DNA from: JBKQVT01 sp963727245
Lineage (GTDB): Bacteria > Planctomycetota > Planctomycetia > Pirellulales > Thermoguttaceae
Length of the DNA: 64,000 nucleotides
Direction: 5' to 3'
Assembly: GCA_963727245.1 (NCBI GenBank)
Contig: CAVSFO010000005.1
Location: 620,001-684,000 of the forward strand
Position 1 is the first letter of the stretch, and each line of letters opens with the position of its first letter. Shown here one piece after another: positions 44,282-52,448 of the stretch. The position numbers and the translations under genes were made by a program. Under the pieces are notes generated by a model that ran no database searches, was not told where the DNA came from, and saw nothing but the letters and a program-made list of their open reading frames with translations.

Positions 44282-45427
44282 ATGGCAGACATGCTGCAAA
44301 ACATAGAGGTCGCGTCTGCGCAGGCCCCTTGGTACGCCCTGCTCCACCGGTTCGCTAGGTATTCCGACGAACGGCTGGCCGGTCAGGACACGGGCGCGTT
44401 GAACATTCTCTGTGCTTACGGCCTGCCCAACACGGGCACTCTGGACGGGTCGTTTGCCAGATTGAATGAGTGGACGCTTCAGGTTCACAAGTTCACTGAA
44501 AGGAATGCGTACAAGTTCTACCGGAATCCGGCCTACTACGAGCATTCTTTCGCCAAGTACCAAATGATGGCGATAGCCACGGAAATCCACCAAAACCGGG
44601 GCATCCGCTATTACTGGCCGGCCGACCAGGGCGAGAACAACTACGACGGCACCGATTCGCGGAATCTCTTCATTCACGGCATCCTCACGGGCCACGGCGG
44701 AACGTGCTGCAACATGCCGGTGCTGCAAATTGCCATCGGGCGACGATTGGGTTATCCGCTTTACCTGCGTAAGGCCCACAGACATTACTATGCCCGCTGG
44801 GACGAGCCGGGCGGCGAAAGTTTCAACATCGAATGCACCAACGGCTTCGCAGCGCCGCCGGACGAGTTCTACCGTCAGGGCAGAATGGAGTGTTCAGACT
44901 GGGAAGTTGAAGCGTGCTGCTATCTCCGCAATCTGACACCCCGCGAAGAGTTCGCGCTGTTTCTTCTTGAACGGCACAACTGCTTGAACGACAACATGCG
45001 AGTGGCTGAAGCGTACCAAGCCCTCTACCTTGCCCATCAGGTGTTTCCGAATTACGGCCCCATCACCGAGCGTCTCCTGGTCTCGCCATTTCTCAAAGTT
45101 GTGCTTGAACGCGCGAGGTTGGACCAGGGAATCAAAGACCACGACTATGCCAAGGTCGATTTGCGGAAAGTTAGCCTTCCCGAGCCACAGGGAGATTGGC
45201 ATCGGTTTCTCGTCTGGGATACCAAGAGCAATCTGGACCGCATTTTGAGGAACCGTGGCAAGCAGGTGATCGTAAACAGGGACACTGAAAGAATTATCGA
45301 GGTCATCAATAGACGGCCTTCCGAAGAATTGTTTGGAGCACTCGGAATGTCCGCGATACCCACTGCCCACCACAAGGAGCGAAGTCATGCAAAGTCCAAT
45401 TCAAGGAAAGTTTCTCGAAGACGATGA
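44282..45427 (+). CDS. Transglutaminase-like (SirB1-type) protein with intact catalytic cysteine
   Basis: About 381 residues. The core is ILTGHGGTCCNMPVLQIAIG (Cys142/Cys143), then RRLGYPLYLRKAHRHYYARW and GESFNIECTNGF, consistent with a Cys-His-Asp/Glu transglutaminase-like fold. The C-terminus LRNLTPREEFALFLLERHNC aligns with the preceding gene. I chose the ATG at 44282, which follows GGGGAGAG; an ATG at 44258 overlaps the previous stop but has no ribosome-binding site. It may act as a cysteine protease, amidase or cross-linking enzyme; the substrate is unknown. Its neighbour at 45387 overlaps it. Confidence 0.65.
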   Translation: MADMLQNIEVASAQAPWYALLHRFARYSDERLAGQDTGALNILCAYGLPNTGTLDGSFARLNEWTLQVHKFTERNAYKFYRNPAYYEHSFAKYQMMAIATEIHQNRGIRYYWPADQGENNYDGTDSRNLFIHGILTGHGGTCCNMPVLQIAIGRRLGYPLYLRKAHRHYYARWDEPGGESFNIECTNGFAAPPDEFYRQGRMECSDWEVEACCYLRNLTPREEFALFLLERHNCLNDNMRVAEAYQALYLAHQVFPNYGPITERLLVSPFLKVVLERARLDQGIKDHDYAKVDLRKVSLPEPQGDWHRFLVWDTKSNLDRILRNRGKQVIVNRDTERIIEVINRRPSEELFGALGMSAIPTAHHKERSHAKSNSRKVSRRR

Positions 45428-46475
45428 GCCGACAACCGCGCCGGACACCCTGCAAAGCAGCCTTCTCGGCAACAGCGGGACAAACCAGGCAGAGAATTAC
45501 GCGCTCTTGAGCGGGATTGTCAACACCGGCGGCAGCCTCGCAAGCGGGCCGCCGAGCATCGCGTCGCTTGTGGGTGGGTCTACGGGTAGCGCGCCGGGGG
45601 GCTACCGCTCAAGCGCCGACGCTATAGACGCGGCGGTATGGTCGTCAATTATGGGCGGCTCGGCTCTCGGGGCTGGGTCGTCGGCCGATGAGGCGGCGCC
45701 GTTGGATGGACCCGTGCCCGCGATTACGCCGGACGACAGCGGAAACATTCCCGGTACGCCTTCGTACGACATTGGTCAACTCGGTGCCCAGTCGGGGCCG
45801 TTCGATAGCGAGACCCAAGCGATGGTAAAGGAGGTCGAAAACTCCCTGAAAACGCTTTGGAACGCGCAAACGATGAAGGGTTCGCAGTCCGATTTTGAAG
45901 CGGAGTGCAGCCAGATCGCGGTTGCATACGTGAACATGTTTTCACAGAACGAAACGTGGCGGCTTCGGCCCGGCAATTACAACAGCGGGCAGATGTGTTA
46001 CCAATGGCAGACCCTCACGGCCAATGCGTTGGAGCCAATAGTCCAGAACAGCAACTACTTCTACATAGCACGCGTCGGGCTTGTAACACAGTCGCCGTTA
46101 ACTGCTCCCGGTCTGGGCAGCCTTGGAGAGCCTGAGCCGTCAAGCTTTGCCGAGCCGCCAGGGCCTCTAGTCCTGCAGCATAACTGGGTCGCGATTTCGA
46201 CAACCCCGCCGGGGCGGAGCGTCTGGCAAGTGACACCGCCGGGTCCAAGCACCCTTTATTTCGACCCGTGGATTGGCAACGGACCTGTGGTTTTCCGGTA
46301 TACCGGAACTGGTAACACTGGGTACGAGGGAGACCATCCAATTCCAAACTACGTCGGAACGCCCTACGGTGCCGACCCGTTGAAGCCCGAAGGCACGGAA
46401 GGCTACTACACGCCGCCCGGCACGCCGCCCGGCGGAGTGCCGGTATTGCACAACTTCCCCGGCTGGACCTGGTAA
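45387..46475 (+). CDS. Low-complexity protein with C-terminal papain/transglutaminase-like domain
   Basis: A 362-residue protein of no family I can name. Residues 1-150 are Gly/Ser/Pro-rich with no signal peptide. From about residue 160 a compact domain carries a plausible Cys-His-Asp triad: Cys204 in SGQMCYQWQTLT, His265 in VLQHNWVAIST and Asp293 in TLYFDPWIGNG. This layout (C...W, HNWV, DPW) is typical of papain-fold toxin and peptidase domains found at polymorphic-toxin C-termini. The ATG at 45387 follows AAGGAGC and overlaps the previous gene by 41 bases, so the two are tightly coupled. The C-terminal tail is Pro/Gly-rich. Confidence 0.55.
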   Translation: MQSPIQGKFLEDDEPTTAPDTLQSSLLGNSGTNQAENYALLSGIVNTGGSLASGPPSIASLVGGSTGSAPGGYRSSADAIDAAVWSSIMGGSALGAGSSADEAAPLDGPVPAITPDDSGNIPGTPSYDIGQLGAQSGPFDSETQAMVKEVENSLKTLWNAQTMKGSQSDFEAECSQIAVAYVNMFSQNETWRLRPGNYNSGQMCYQWQTLTANALEPIVQNSNYFYIARVGLVTQSPLTAPGLGSLGEPEPSSFAEPPGPLVLQHNWVAISTTPPGRSVWQVTPPGPSTLYFDPWIGNGPVVFRYTGTGNTGYEGDHPIPNYVGTPYGADPLKPEGTEGYYTPPGTPPGGVPVLHNFPGWTW

Positions 46476-46481
46476 ACCACA

Positions 46482-47318
46482 ATGATCACCATCGCGTTTA
46501 TGAATTCGCAAATCGGCGCGGGGTCCATCTTCTTCGCGATCATTGCAGGTACCTATTTTGGGTGCTCGACGGGATCGACGATTTATGAGGCGCCTCCCGA
46601 AAAAACATGCCAACGGCATCTCGCTGGGCTTGGCGAAGCGATAACGCGATACCGCGCGGAGAAGGGCTGCCTGCCGCAGACTGTCGTTGGGCCGGGGGGA
46701 ATCAAGCGCAGTTGGCGGGCGTTGATCGTTCCCTATCGGCTCCAGGGTCGAAATTACTTTGACTACCGACCGGAGGAGCCCTGGGACAGCCCGCACAACC
46801 GGCGGCAGTTTCTCAGGAGTGTTGCGGGCTTGTACACATGCCCTCTCGAGTCGCAGGTCGCTGATTACCCGTTTGTGTCCTACCTCATGTTGCTACGAGG
46901 CAATTCGGGGCGCGTGGATCAAAGCGGTCACGGACAAGGGTCGCTGCCCGACGAAGCCGTGCTTGTGGTCGAGTCGGAGGGCTGCCACATCGAGTACGGT
47001 GAGCCGAGGGACCTTGACATGGAGAGCTTGTTCAAAGGTCCCTCCCCCTTCGGGGTTGGCAAGCTGAACTCGCTCCATCCCGGGGTTGTCAAGGCGTTGC
47101 GCGTTGACGGTAAGGTGATCGACATTCCGAAGAACATTTCGAGAGATCGCCTGCGGGCGTTGCTGGACGGGAAGCCGTATCCGGTCGCGTCGGATGACGC
47201 TACCTCGGTTTCCGCACTGATTATCGTGGGCGTGTTCGCGGTGCTCATCGCGTGGTGGGCCTGGCGTCAGCGTGTACGCTGGCGGGCATCGAAAGGTGAA
47301 AACGCGGGCTCCGCCTAG
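46482..47318 (+). CDS. H-X9-DG (DUF1559-like) lipoprotein with C-terminal membrane anchor, copy 1
   Basis: A 278-residue protein with a short hydrophobic N-terminus followed by a cysteine (FAIIAGTYFGC), read as a lipoprotein signal although the lipobox is weak. The body follows the planctomycete H-X9-DG/DUF1559 pattern: SWRALIVPYRL, EEPWDSPHNRRQFLRS, YTCPLESQ, and exactly nine residues between His and Asp-Gly in NSLHPGVVKALRVDG. A C-terminal span (SALIIVGVFAVLIAWWAWRQ) ends in basic residues. Unlike true DUF1559 pseudopilins there is no prepilin N-terminus. It lies 6 bases after the papain-like gene. A diverged duplicate follows at 47526. Confidence 0.7.
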   Translation: MITIAFMNSQIGAGSIFFAIIAGTYFGCSTGSTIYEAPPEKTCQRHLAGLGEAITRYRAEKGCLPQTVVGPGGIKRSWRALIVPYRLQGRNYFDYRPEEPWDSPHNRRQFLRSVAGLYTCPLESQVADYPFVSYLMLLRGNSGRVDQSGHGQGSLPDEAVLVVESEGCHIEYGEPRDLDMESLFKGPSPFGVGKLNSLHPGVVKALRVDGKVIDIPKNISRDRLRALLDGKPYPVASDDATSVSALIIVGVFAVLIAWWAWRQRVRWRASKGENAGSA

Positions 47319-47334
47319 ACGCGGCATCGACGCG

Positions 47335-47515
47335 ATGGTGGCCCTCGCAGGGCAATCCGAAATTCCCAATCGCACCGACGGCGGCTACGTTACCGGCGCG
47401 GCCAACCGCTGCTGGCCGATGGGACATACACCTACGCCTACGACAAGGAGGGCGATCGTCTCGCGAAGACGCTCCGCGCAAGTGGCGGGACCGTCCTATG
47501 GAAGCTGTCATCGGC
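47335..47515 (+). pseudogene. Rhs-repeat remnant
   Basis: Between the two H-X9-DG genes, one frame reads NRTDGGYVTGAANR and, after a one-base shift near 47410, LLADGTYTYAYDKEGDRLAK with TLRASGGTVLWK. This is the signature of an Rhs/YD repeat (YxYDxxGxRxxKT). There is no start and no extended Rhs frame, so it is a relic of an Rhs or polymorphic-toxin gene. A shorter and more degraded version follows the second copy at about 48380-48455. Confidence 0.7.
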
Positions 47516-47525
47516 AGCGAGTATG

Positions 47526-48377
47526 ATGCGACATATAAGACGTGTTTCCTGGTTGCTGGCAACACCGCTGGTAGGCGTTTCGTTAGCCCTGGGCACTTCG
47601 GGATGCAGCCGGGACAACATCGGTCGGAGGGCGCCGCCAGATCGGACGTGCCACCTCCACTTCGAAGAATTGGGCGGCGCGATCGTAAGGTATCGCCGGG
47701 AGCACGGCGAGTTGCCGCAAACGTTCGTGAGCCGCGAGGGGTACAAGCATAGTTGGCGGCTGGTGCTTGCACCGACGCTGTGCGCCCATCGGGACACGCC
47801 GCCGCCGCTTTGTTCTGGCTACCGCTTCGACAAGCCGTGGGATAGCCGTGAAAATCGGCGGGTCGTTTGCCTCAGCGCCGTGGCGTGCAATTTGACATGT
47901 CCGTTAGAGTCGAGGGACGTATTCTATCCCTACATTACGGATGTCATGCTCGTGCGCGGAAAGACAAAAGACGCGAAAGCTGGTTCGTCGGGAAGCGCGC
48001 CGCTGTCAAGCGATGCGGTGCTCATTGTCGAGTCAACGAATTGTGGAATCGAGTTCGGGGAGCCGCGCGACCTCAATTGGGATGATCTATGGAAGGGCGA
48101 ATCCCCTTTCGGCAAAGGGAAACTCAACTCGCTACACCCGGATTTTGTGAGGGCCATTCGCGTGGACGGGACGGTGATCGACATTCCGAAGAACATTTCG
48201 AGAGATCGCCTGCGGGCCTTGCTGGAAGGGAAGCTTTATCCGGTTGCGTCGGATGACGCTACCTTGGTTTCCGCAGCGATTATCTTGGGCGTGTTCGGGG
48301 CGCTCGCCGCGTGGTGGGCCTGGCGTCCACGTGTACGCCGGCGGGCATCGAAAGCTGAAAACGCGGGCTCGGGCTAG
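47526..48377 (+). CDS. H-X9-DG (DUF1559-like) lipoprotein with C-terminal membrane anchor, copy 2
   Basis: A 283-residue paralogue of the 46482 gene. Signal and lipobox-like region: RVSWLLATPLVGVSLALGTS followed by GC. The body matches copy 1 in order: SWRLVLAPTL, KPWDSRENRRVVCL, TCPLESR, NSLHPDFVRAIRVDG (His, nine residues, Asp-Gly), then VIDIPKNISRDRLRALLEGK. The last region is almost identical at DNA level to copy 1, which shows a recent duplication or gene conversion. It carries the same C-terminal span (SAAIILGVFGALAAWWAWRP). I chose the second ATG at 47526; the codon before it is also ATG. Confidence 0.7.
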   Translation: MRHIRRVSWLLATPLVGVSLALGTSGCSRDNIGRRAPPDRTCHLHFEELGGAIVRYRREHGELPQTFVSREGYKHSWRLVLAPTLCAHRDTPPPLCSGYRFDKPWDSRENRRVVCLSAVACNLTCPLESRDVFYPYITDVMLVRGKTKDAKAGSSGSAPLSSDAVLIVESTNCGIEFGEPRDLNWDDLWKGESPFGKGKLNSLHPDFVRAIRVDGTVIDIPKNISRDRLRALLEGKLYPVASDDATLVSAAIILGVFGALAAWWAWRPRVRRRASKAENAGSG

Positions 48378-48442
48378 GTGGGCATTGACCCAATGGTCGC
48401 TCTCGCGTGGCAGCCCGACATTTCCGACCGCGGGGACTCGGG

Positions 48443-49321
48443 CTACGCCATGCTCGCTATCTTCTCATCACAAATCCTCTTGGTTAGCTCTTGCAGCTTC
48501 CGCACGCGGGCGGCCAGGTATTCGAGTTCCTCTTTGGTGATGGCGTACCCGCGCTTATAGCGGGCGTCGATGTAAGCCTTCTTCAGGAGTACAAAGCAAC
48601 GCTTCTGCTCCTCGGTCGCCCGAGGGAAGACCGTAAAGAAATCGGCGTGCAGGTTGCTCGCTTGGCGGTCCAGCTTCTCGATGTCGTGCGTCTTTGGCTT
48701 GTATCGGGTGAACGTCAAGACAATCGCGTTGAAGAATCGCTCGGTGGCCTGATGGAGATCAAAGGCTGCCTTGTTGTACCGTTCCTTGGCAATATCGTCG
48801 AATGTCGTGTCCAAGAACTCACACGCACTGGGGAACCAATGCTCAAAATCCTCTCGGGCGCATTTCTGGTATTCGGCCGGGGCAAGTGGGCACGCCTCGG
48901 CCAGCGTGTGACGCTCGCTGTCGAACAGCAGCACACCCTCCTTCTTGATATCCGTGAAGAAGTAGTTGCCGCGCTGGAGGTCTTGGTTCAGGTGCTCGAT
49001 GTCCTCGACGATCACCGCCGAACTGGGCCGGTCGAGTCCGAGCCGGCGCAGACGTTGCCCAATCGCGTCGACAAGCCGGGCCTCGCCTTCTACCGTGGCA
49101 TGGGTGCGGTTCTCCGTCGCCACCAGCAGGTCGAAGTCGCTCTCGTAGCTGTAAACAATTTTGCCCTCGACGTAGCGGTCATTTACCCAATCGCCCCGCG
49201 CGTAGGAGCCAAAGAGGATCAGCATGGCCAGATCGTCGCCGACCAGTTCGCGGATCACGTCGGCAATGGCGGCCAGTTTTTCGGCCACATGCTCGGATCG
49301 TTCGGGAAGGGAGGTCTTCAT
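48443..49321 (-). CDS. Nucleotidyltransferase-HEPN fusion protein
   Basis: A 292-residue protein that joins in one chain the two halves of an MNT/HEPN pair. The N-terminal nucleotidyltransferase has LAMLILFGSYARGDW with ESDFDLLVATEN (G-S and D-x-D). The C-terminal half is a HEPN domain of the sacsin-like type, with KAAFDLHQATERFFNAIVLT and KKAYIDARYKRGYAITKEEL. Such fusions are predicted self-contained toxin/antitoxin or defence proteins; function is not shown for this family. The frame is intact and it converges on the island genes. GC is visibly lower than in the neighbouring metabolic genes. Confidence 0.85.
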   Translation of the reverse strand: MKTSLPERSEHVAEKLAAIADVIRELVGDDLAMLILFGSYARGDWVNDRYVEGKIVYSYESDFDLLVATENRTHATVEGEARLVDAIGQRLRRLGLDRPSSAVIVEDIEHLNQDLQRGNYFFTDIKKEGVLLFDSERHTLAEACPLAPAEYQKCAREDFEHWFPSACEFLDTTFDDIAKERYNKAAFDLHQATERFFNAIVLTFTRYKPKTHDIEKLDRQASNLHADFFTVFPRATEEQKRCFVLLKKAYIDARYKRGYAITKEELEYLAARVRKLQELTKRICDEKIASMA

Positions 49322-49556
49322 GGGGGTCTCGGAATGGGGCTAACCGCCGGCCGATTTAACATACCACCCGGGATGGACCGTGACTAGGACCACAACCTCC
49401 TCGGCGCCCGTACTGCGCCTCCACGTTGCGCCAGAGGCCCGTAGGCGGCCGCGCACGGTCGGCGGGGTGTGTTTGCGTGGTTTTCACGTAAATCGACGCC
49501 AGGGGCCTCGACGGGGCCGGACAACGGCGTCAACGCGCCGGGACGGATATCCGTCG

Positions 49557-50831
49557 TCAATTCCCGTTGGACCTTCGGGCCTCGCGGACTGCCTCGTACA
49601 GGGCCAGCAGGTTCTCGGTCGGGACGGCCGCCTGCACGTTGTGGATCGTGTTGAACACAAAACCGCCGCCGCGATTGAAAATCTCCACCCGCTCCTTTAC
49701 CTGGGCACGGACCTCCGCGGGGGTGCCGAACGGGAGGGTCTTCTGGGTATCGACCCCGCCGCCCCAGAACGTCACCTGCGGGCCGAACCGATCTTTGAGC
49801 ACGCGGGGATCCATCCCCACCGCCGAACACTGCACCGGATTGAGCACGTCGAAGCCCGCCTCGATAATGTCGGGCAGCAAGGCAATTACCGAGCCGCAGG
49901 AGTGGATAAAGGTCTTCCAGGGGGTGTGCTCGTGGATCCAGTCATTGACGCGGCGGTGGAAGGGCTTATAGAGTTTGCGGTAGCTGTTGGGACTGATGAA
50001 CAGGCCGGCCTGGGTGCCGAAATCGGTCCCCGTGACCATGATCACGCTCACGCTGTCGCCCACCACGTCGTAGATTTTCGCCAGGTTCTGCACGCCCAGT
50101 TCGCACTGCCGTTGGAAAACCGCGTAGACGTAGTCGAAGCGGCAGGCGGTGCTGACATACCACTCCTCGACGTCGCGGATGCCCTGGGGATGCTTCAGCC
50201 AGGGGGCGGGCACTAGGGCGATGTCGCCGAAGGCGGTGCCGCCGAAATTGGCCAGGATCGCCCGGTCGCCCCGGCTGCGGAGCCGCTGCGACTCGACCGC
50301 ATAATACTCCAGGTCGGCGTCGGATACCGGGCCGAACTCCTCCATGTTGTCTTGCGGATCCAGCCGGTTCTCGTCGATCGGCTGCTGGCGGGGGACGGAA
50401 TCGAAATAGAACCCGCCCTTGGGCATCCGGCCGCTGGGCGGCACGGACTGGTCCCCTTCCGGATACATGTAAATGTCGCCCTCGGGCGACGGAGTGGTAT
50501 TGAACCCGGCGGGCACCAGGACGGGCGTGCCGTCGAAGAGCGTCCAGGGCTTCCAGCCCGAGTTTTCGAAGCCGAACATGTTCCGCGGCCCGCCCAGCAA
50601 CGTCACGTCGATGCCCAGGGCATCCTGCAGATCGGGGGCGATCTCGCCGAGCATCTGGTAGGGCTCGACGACCTTGACCGGCGTGCCGGGCTTGTCCAAG
50701 CCCAGGGCCTGGCGGAGCCGGGCGACGCTGCTGACGTGCATGCCGCTGACCGGACTGCCGCCGAGGTCCAGAGGCACGAAGTCGGGTTGTCGGTGATTGA
50801 GGGCGGCTTGGACGCGTTGGCGGGAATTCAT
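49557..50831 (-). CDS. Uroporphyrinogen decarboxylase-like (MtaA/CmuA-type) protein
   Basis: A 424-residue UroD-superfamily protein of the type often annotated as a methyltransferase or uroporphyrinogen decarboxylase-like. Start: NSRQRVQAALNHRQPDFVPL at ATG 50831. Later motifs are IHEHTPWKTFIHSCGSVIAL (His and Cys of the metal site in methyltransferase members), FDVLNPVQCSAVGMDPRVLK and TFWGGGVDTQKTLPFGTPAE, then GGFVFNTIHNVQAAVPTENL. The frame is intact. In planctomycetes these are common in C1 or sugar-related gene groups, but neighbours here (an MFS and an SSS transporter) do not fix the substrate. Confidence 0.85.
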   Translation of the reverse strand: MNSRQRVQAALNHRQPDFVPLDLGGSPVSGMHVSSVARLRQALGLDKPGTPVKVVEPYQMLGEIAPDLQDALGIDVTLLGGPRNMFGFENSGWKPWTLFDGTPVLVPAGFNTTPSPEGDIYMYPEGDQSVPPSGRMPKGGFYFDSVPRQQPIDENRLDPQDNMEEFGPVSDADLEYYAVESQRLRSRGDRAILANFGGTAFGDIALVPAPWLKHPQGIRDVEEWYVSTACRFDYVYAVFQRQCELGVQNLAKIYDVVGDSVSVIMVTGTDFGTQAGLFISPNSYRKLYKPFHRRVNDWIHEHTPWKTFIHSCGSVIALLPDIIEAGFDVLNPVQCSAVGMDPRVLKDRFGPQVTFWGGGVDTQKTLPFGTPAEVRAQVKERVEIFNRGGGFVFNTIHNVQAAVPTENLLALYEAVREARRSNGN

Positions 50832-50943
50832 GTGGGGGCTCGCGGGGTTCGGGTAATGATTCCTATTGAATTCGCACTGGCCCCACTTGTCAAGGCCGGC
50901 GGCCGGCCCATACCATGGGGACTTGGGCCCGCGGTGGTGCAAG

Positions 50944-50988
50944 GGGGACAGTCCCATTTTCGCTGACGCGAAAATCGGGACAGTCCCC
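50944..50988. repeat. GGGGACAGTCCC palindromic repeat (REP-like)
   Basis: The same family as 2862-2905 and 27322-27365, with the loop CGCTGACGCG. It lies between the divergent UroD-like and MFS genes. Confidence 0.85.
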
Positions 50989-51024
50989 TGGGCCGGTCTT
51001 CAATCCCTACGAGGCGGCGCGGCT

Positions 51025-52448
51025 ATGGAATCCGGCGAGGAACGGGGCGGGAGCACGGCTTATGTCCTCCTGCTGACCCTGGTGGCGGCCTTGGGCGGGC
51101 TGTTGTTCGGCTACGACACGGCGGTCATTTCCGGGGCCATCGGCTTCCTGGAGACCCATTTCCACCTAGGGGCCGGCTGGAAGGCCTGGATGGCATCGTC
51201 TGCCCTGGTGGGCTGCGCCCTGGGCGCCGCGATGGCGGGGTTGCTGAGCGACCGGCTCGGCCGGAAGAAGATGTTGGTTATTTCCGCGCTGCTGTTCCTG
51301 ATTTCGGCGGTAGGCACGGCGCTACCCCGCGACCGGCTGGTCTTCGTCATCTTTCGGATCATCGGCGGGCTGGGAATCGGGGCCGCCTCGATGAGCTCCC
51401 CGATGTACATCGCGGAAATCTCGCCGCGCGCAGCCGCGGACGCCTGGTCTCGGTCAACCAGTTCGCCATTGTCTCCGGCATTTTGCTGGTCTACTTCATC
51501 AACTACCTGATCGCCACCTACGGCGCGCAGGTCGACAAGGCGGCGGAGGTCGCCGTGGCGGCGACGGCGAGCTGGAACGTCGAGTACGGTTGGCGGTGGA
51601 TGTTCGGCTCGGGGGCATTGCCCGCCGGGCTGTTCCTGGTGCTGCTCCTGCTGGTGCCGGAGAGCCCGCGCTGGCTTACGAAGCAGGGACGCCGCGGCGA
51701 GGCCCTGGACATCCTCACGCGCGTCGGCGGCCGGGCCCAGGCCACCGCCGAACTGGCCGACATCGAAGACGCCATCCAGCATGAAAGCGGCTCGCTGGCG
51801 CAACTGTTCCAACCGGGGATGCGGACTGTTTTCTGCATCGGCGTGACGCTCGCCATCCTCCAGCAGGTGACCGGCATCAACGTCTTCCTCTATTTCGCTC
51901 CCGAGATCTTCAAAAAGATGGGCTCCTCGATCGACGCCGCCTTGTTGCAGGTGGTGTGTGTCGGCGCCGTCAATTTGAGCTTCACGGTGATCGCCATTTG
52001 GACCGTCGACCTCCTCGGCCGCAAGCCCTTGATGCTGATCGGCGCCGTCGGCATGGGCTTGACCCTGACCGTCATGGGGCTGGCAGCCTACCAGGGGCAA
52101 ACCGCCATGTGGCTCTTGCTGTGCATCCTCGGCTACATTGCCTGTTTCGCGCTGTCGGTCGGGCCGGTGGTTTGGGTCATCCTGTCCGAGATTTTCCCCA
52201 CCCGCATCCGCGGCCGGGCCATGGCCATCGCCACCGTCTGCCTCTGGACCGCCAACTACGTGGTCACGCAGACGTTCGTCCTGATGGACGAAAGCCAGCC
52301 CCTGGTGGCGAAGTTCCACCACGGCCTGCCCTACTGGATTTATGCCGGCTTCTGTGTCGTGCTGGTCGTGTTCGTCTGGTACTGGGTCCCCGAGACCAAG
52401 GGCAAGTCGCTGGAAGAGATCGAACGCGGCTGGCTGCGGTCATCGTAA
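51025..52448 (+). CDS. Sugar:proton symporter, MFS family (XylE-like), one frameshift
   Basis: A 12-span sugar porter of about 474 residues. N-terminal signature: ALGGLLFGYDTAVISGAIGF; the first intracellular motif is LLSDRLGRKKMLVISALLFL, and RIIGGLGIGAASMSSPMYIA, then EISPRAARGRLVSVNQF, follows. Motifs in the second half are FLYFAPEIFKKMG, DLLGRKPLMLIGAVGMGLTL and LSEIFPTRIRGRAMAIATVC, with PETKGKSLEEIERGW at the end. The frame changes near 51435 in GCGCGCAGCCGCGG; the corrected reading restores the family sequence. The ATG is at 51025. The substrate is probably a pentose or hexose. The gene overlaps the convergent SSS gene by 9 bases. Confidence 0.92.

Noticed and set aside
44730..45388. 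Minus-strand open frames within the second transglutaminase-like gene as an antisense antitoxin
   Set aside because: No start signal, no family pattern, and fully overlapped by a well-supported plus-strand gene.
47272..47526. 84-codon open frame between the H-X9-DG genes as a separate gene
   Set aside because: Its content is better explained as the tail of copy 1 in another frame plus the Rhs-repeat remnant; it has no ribosome-binding site.
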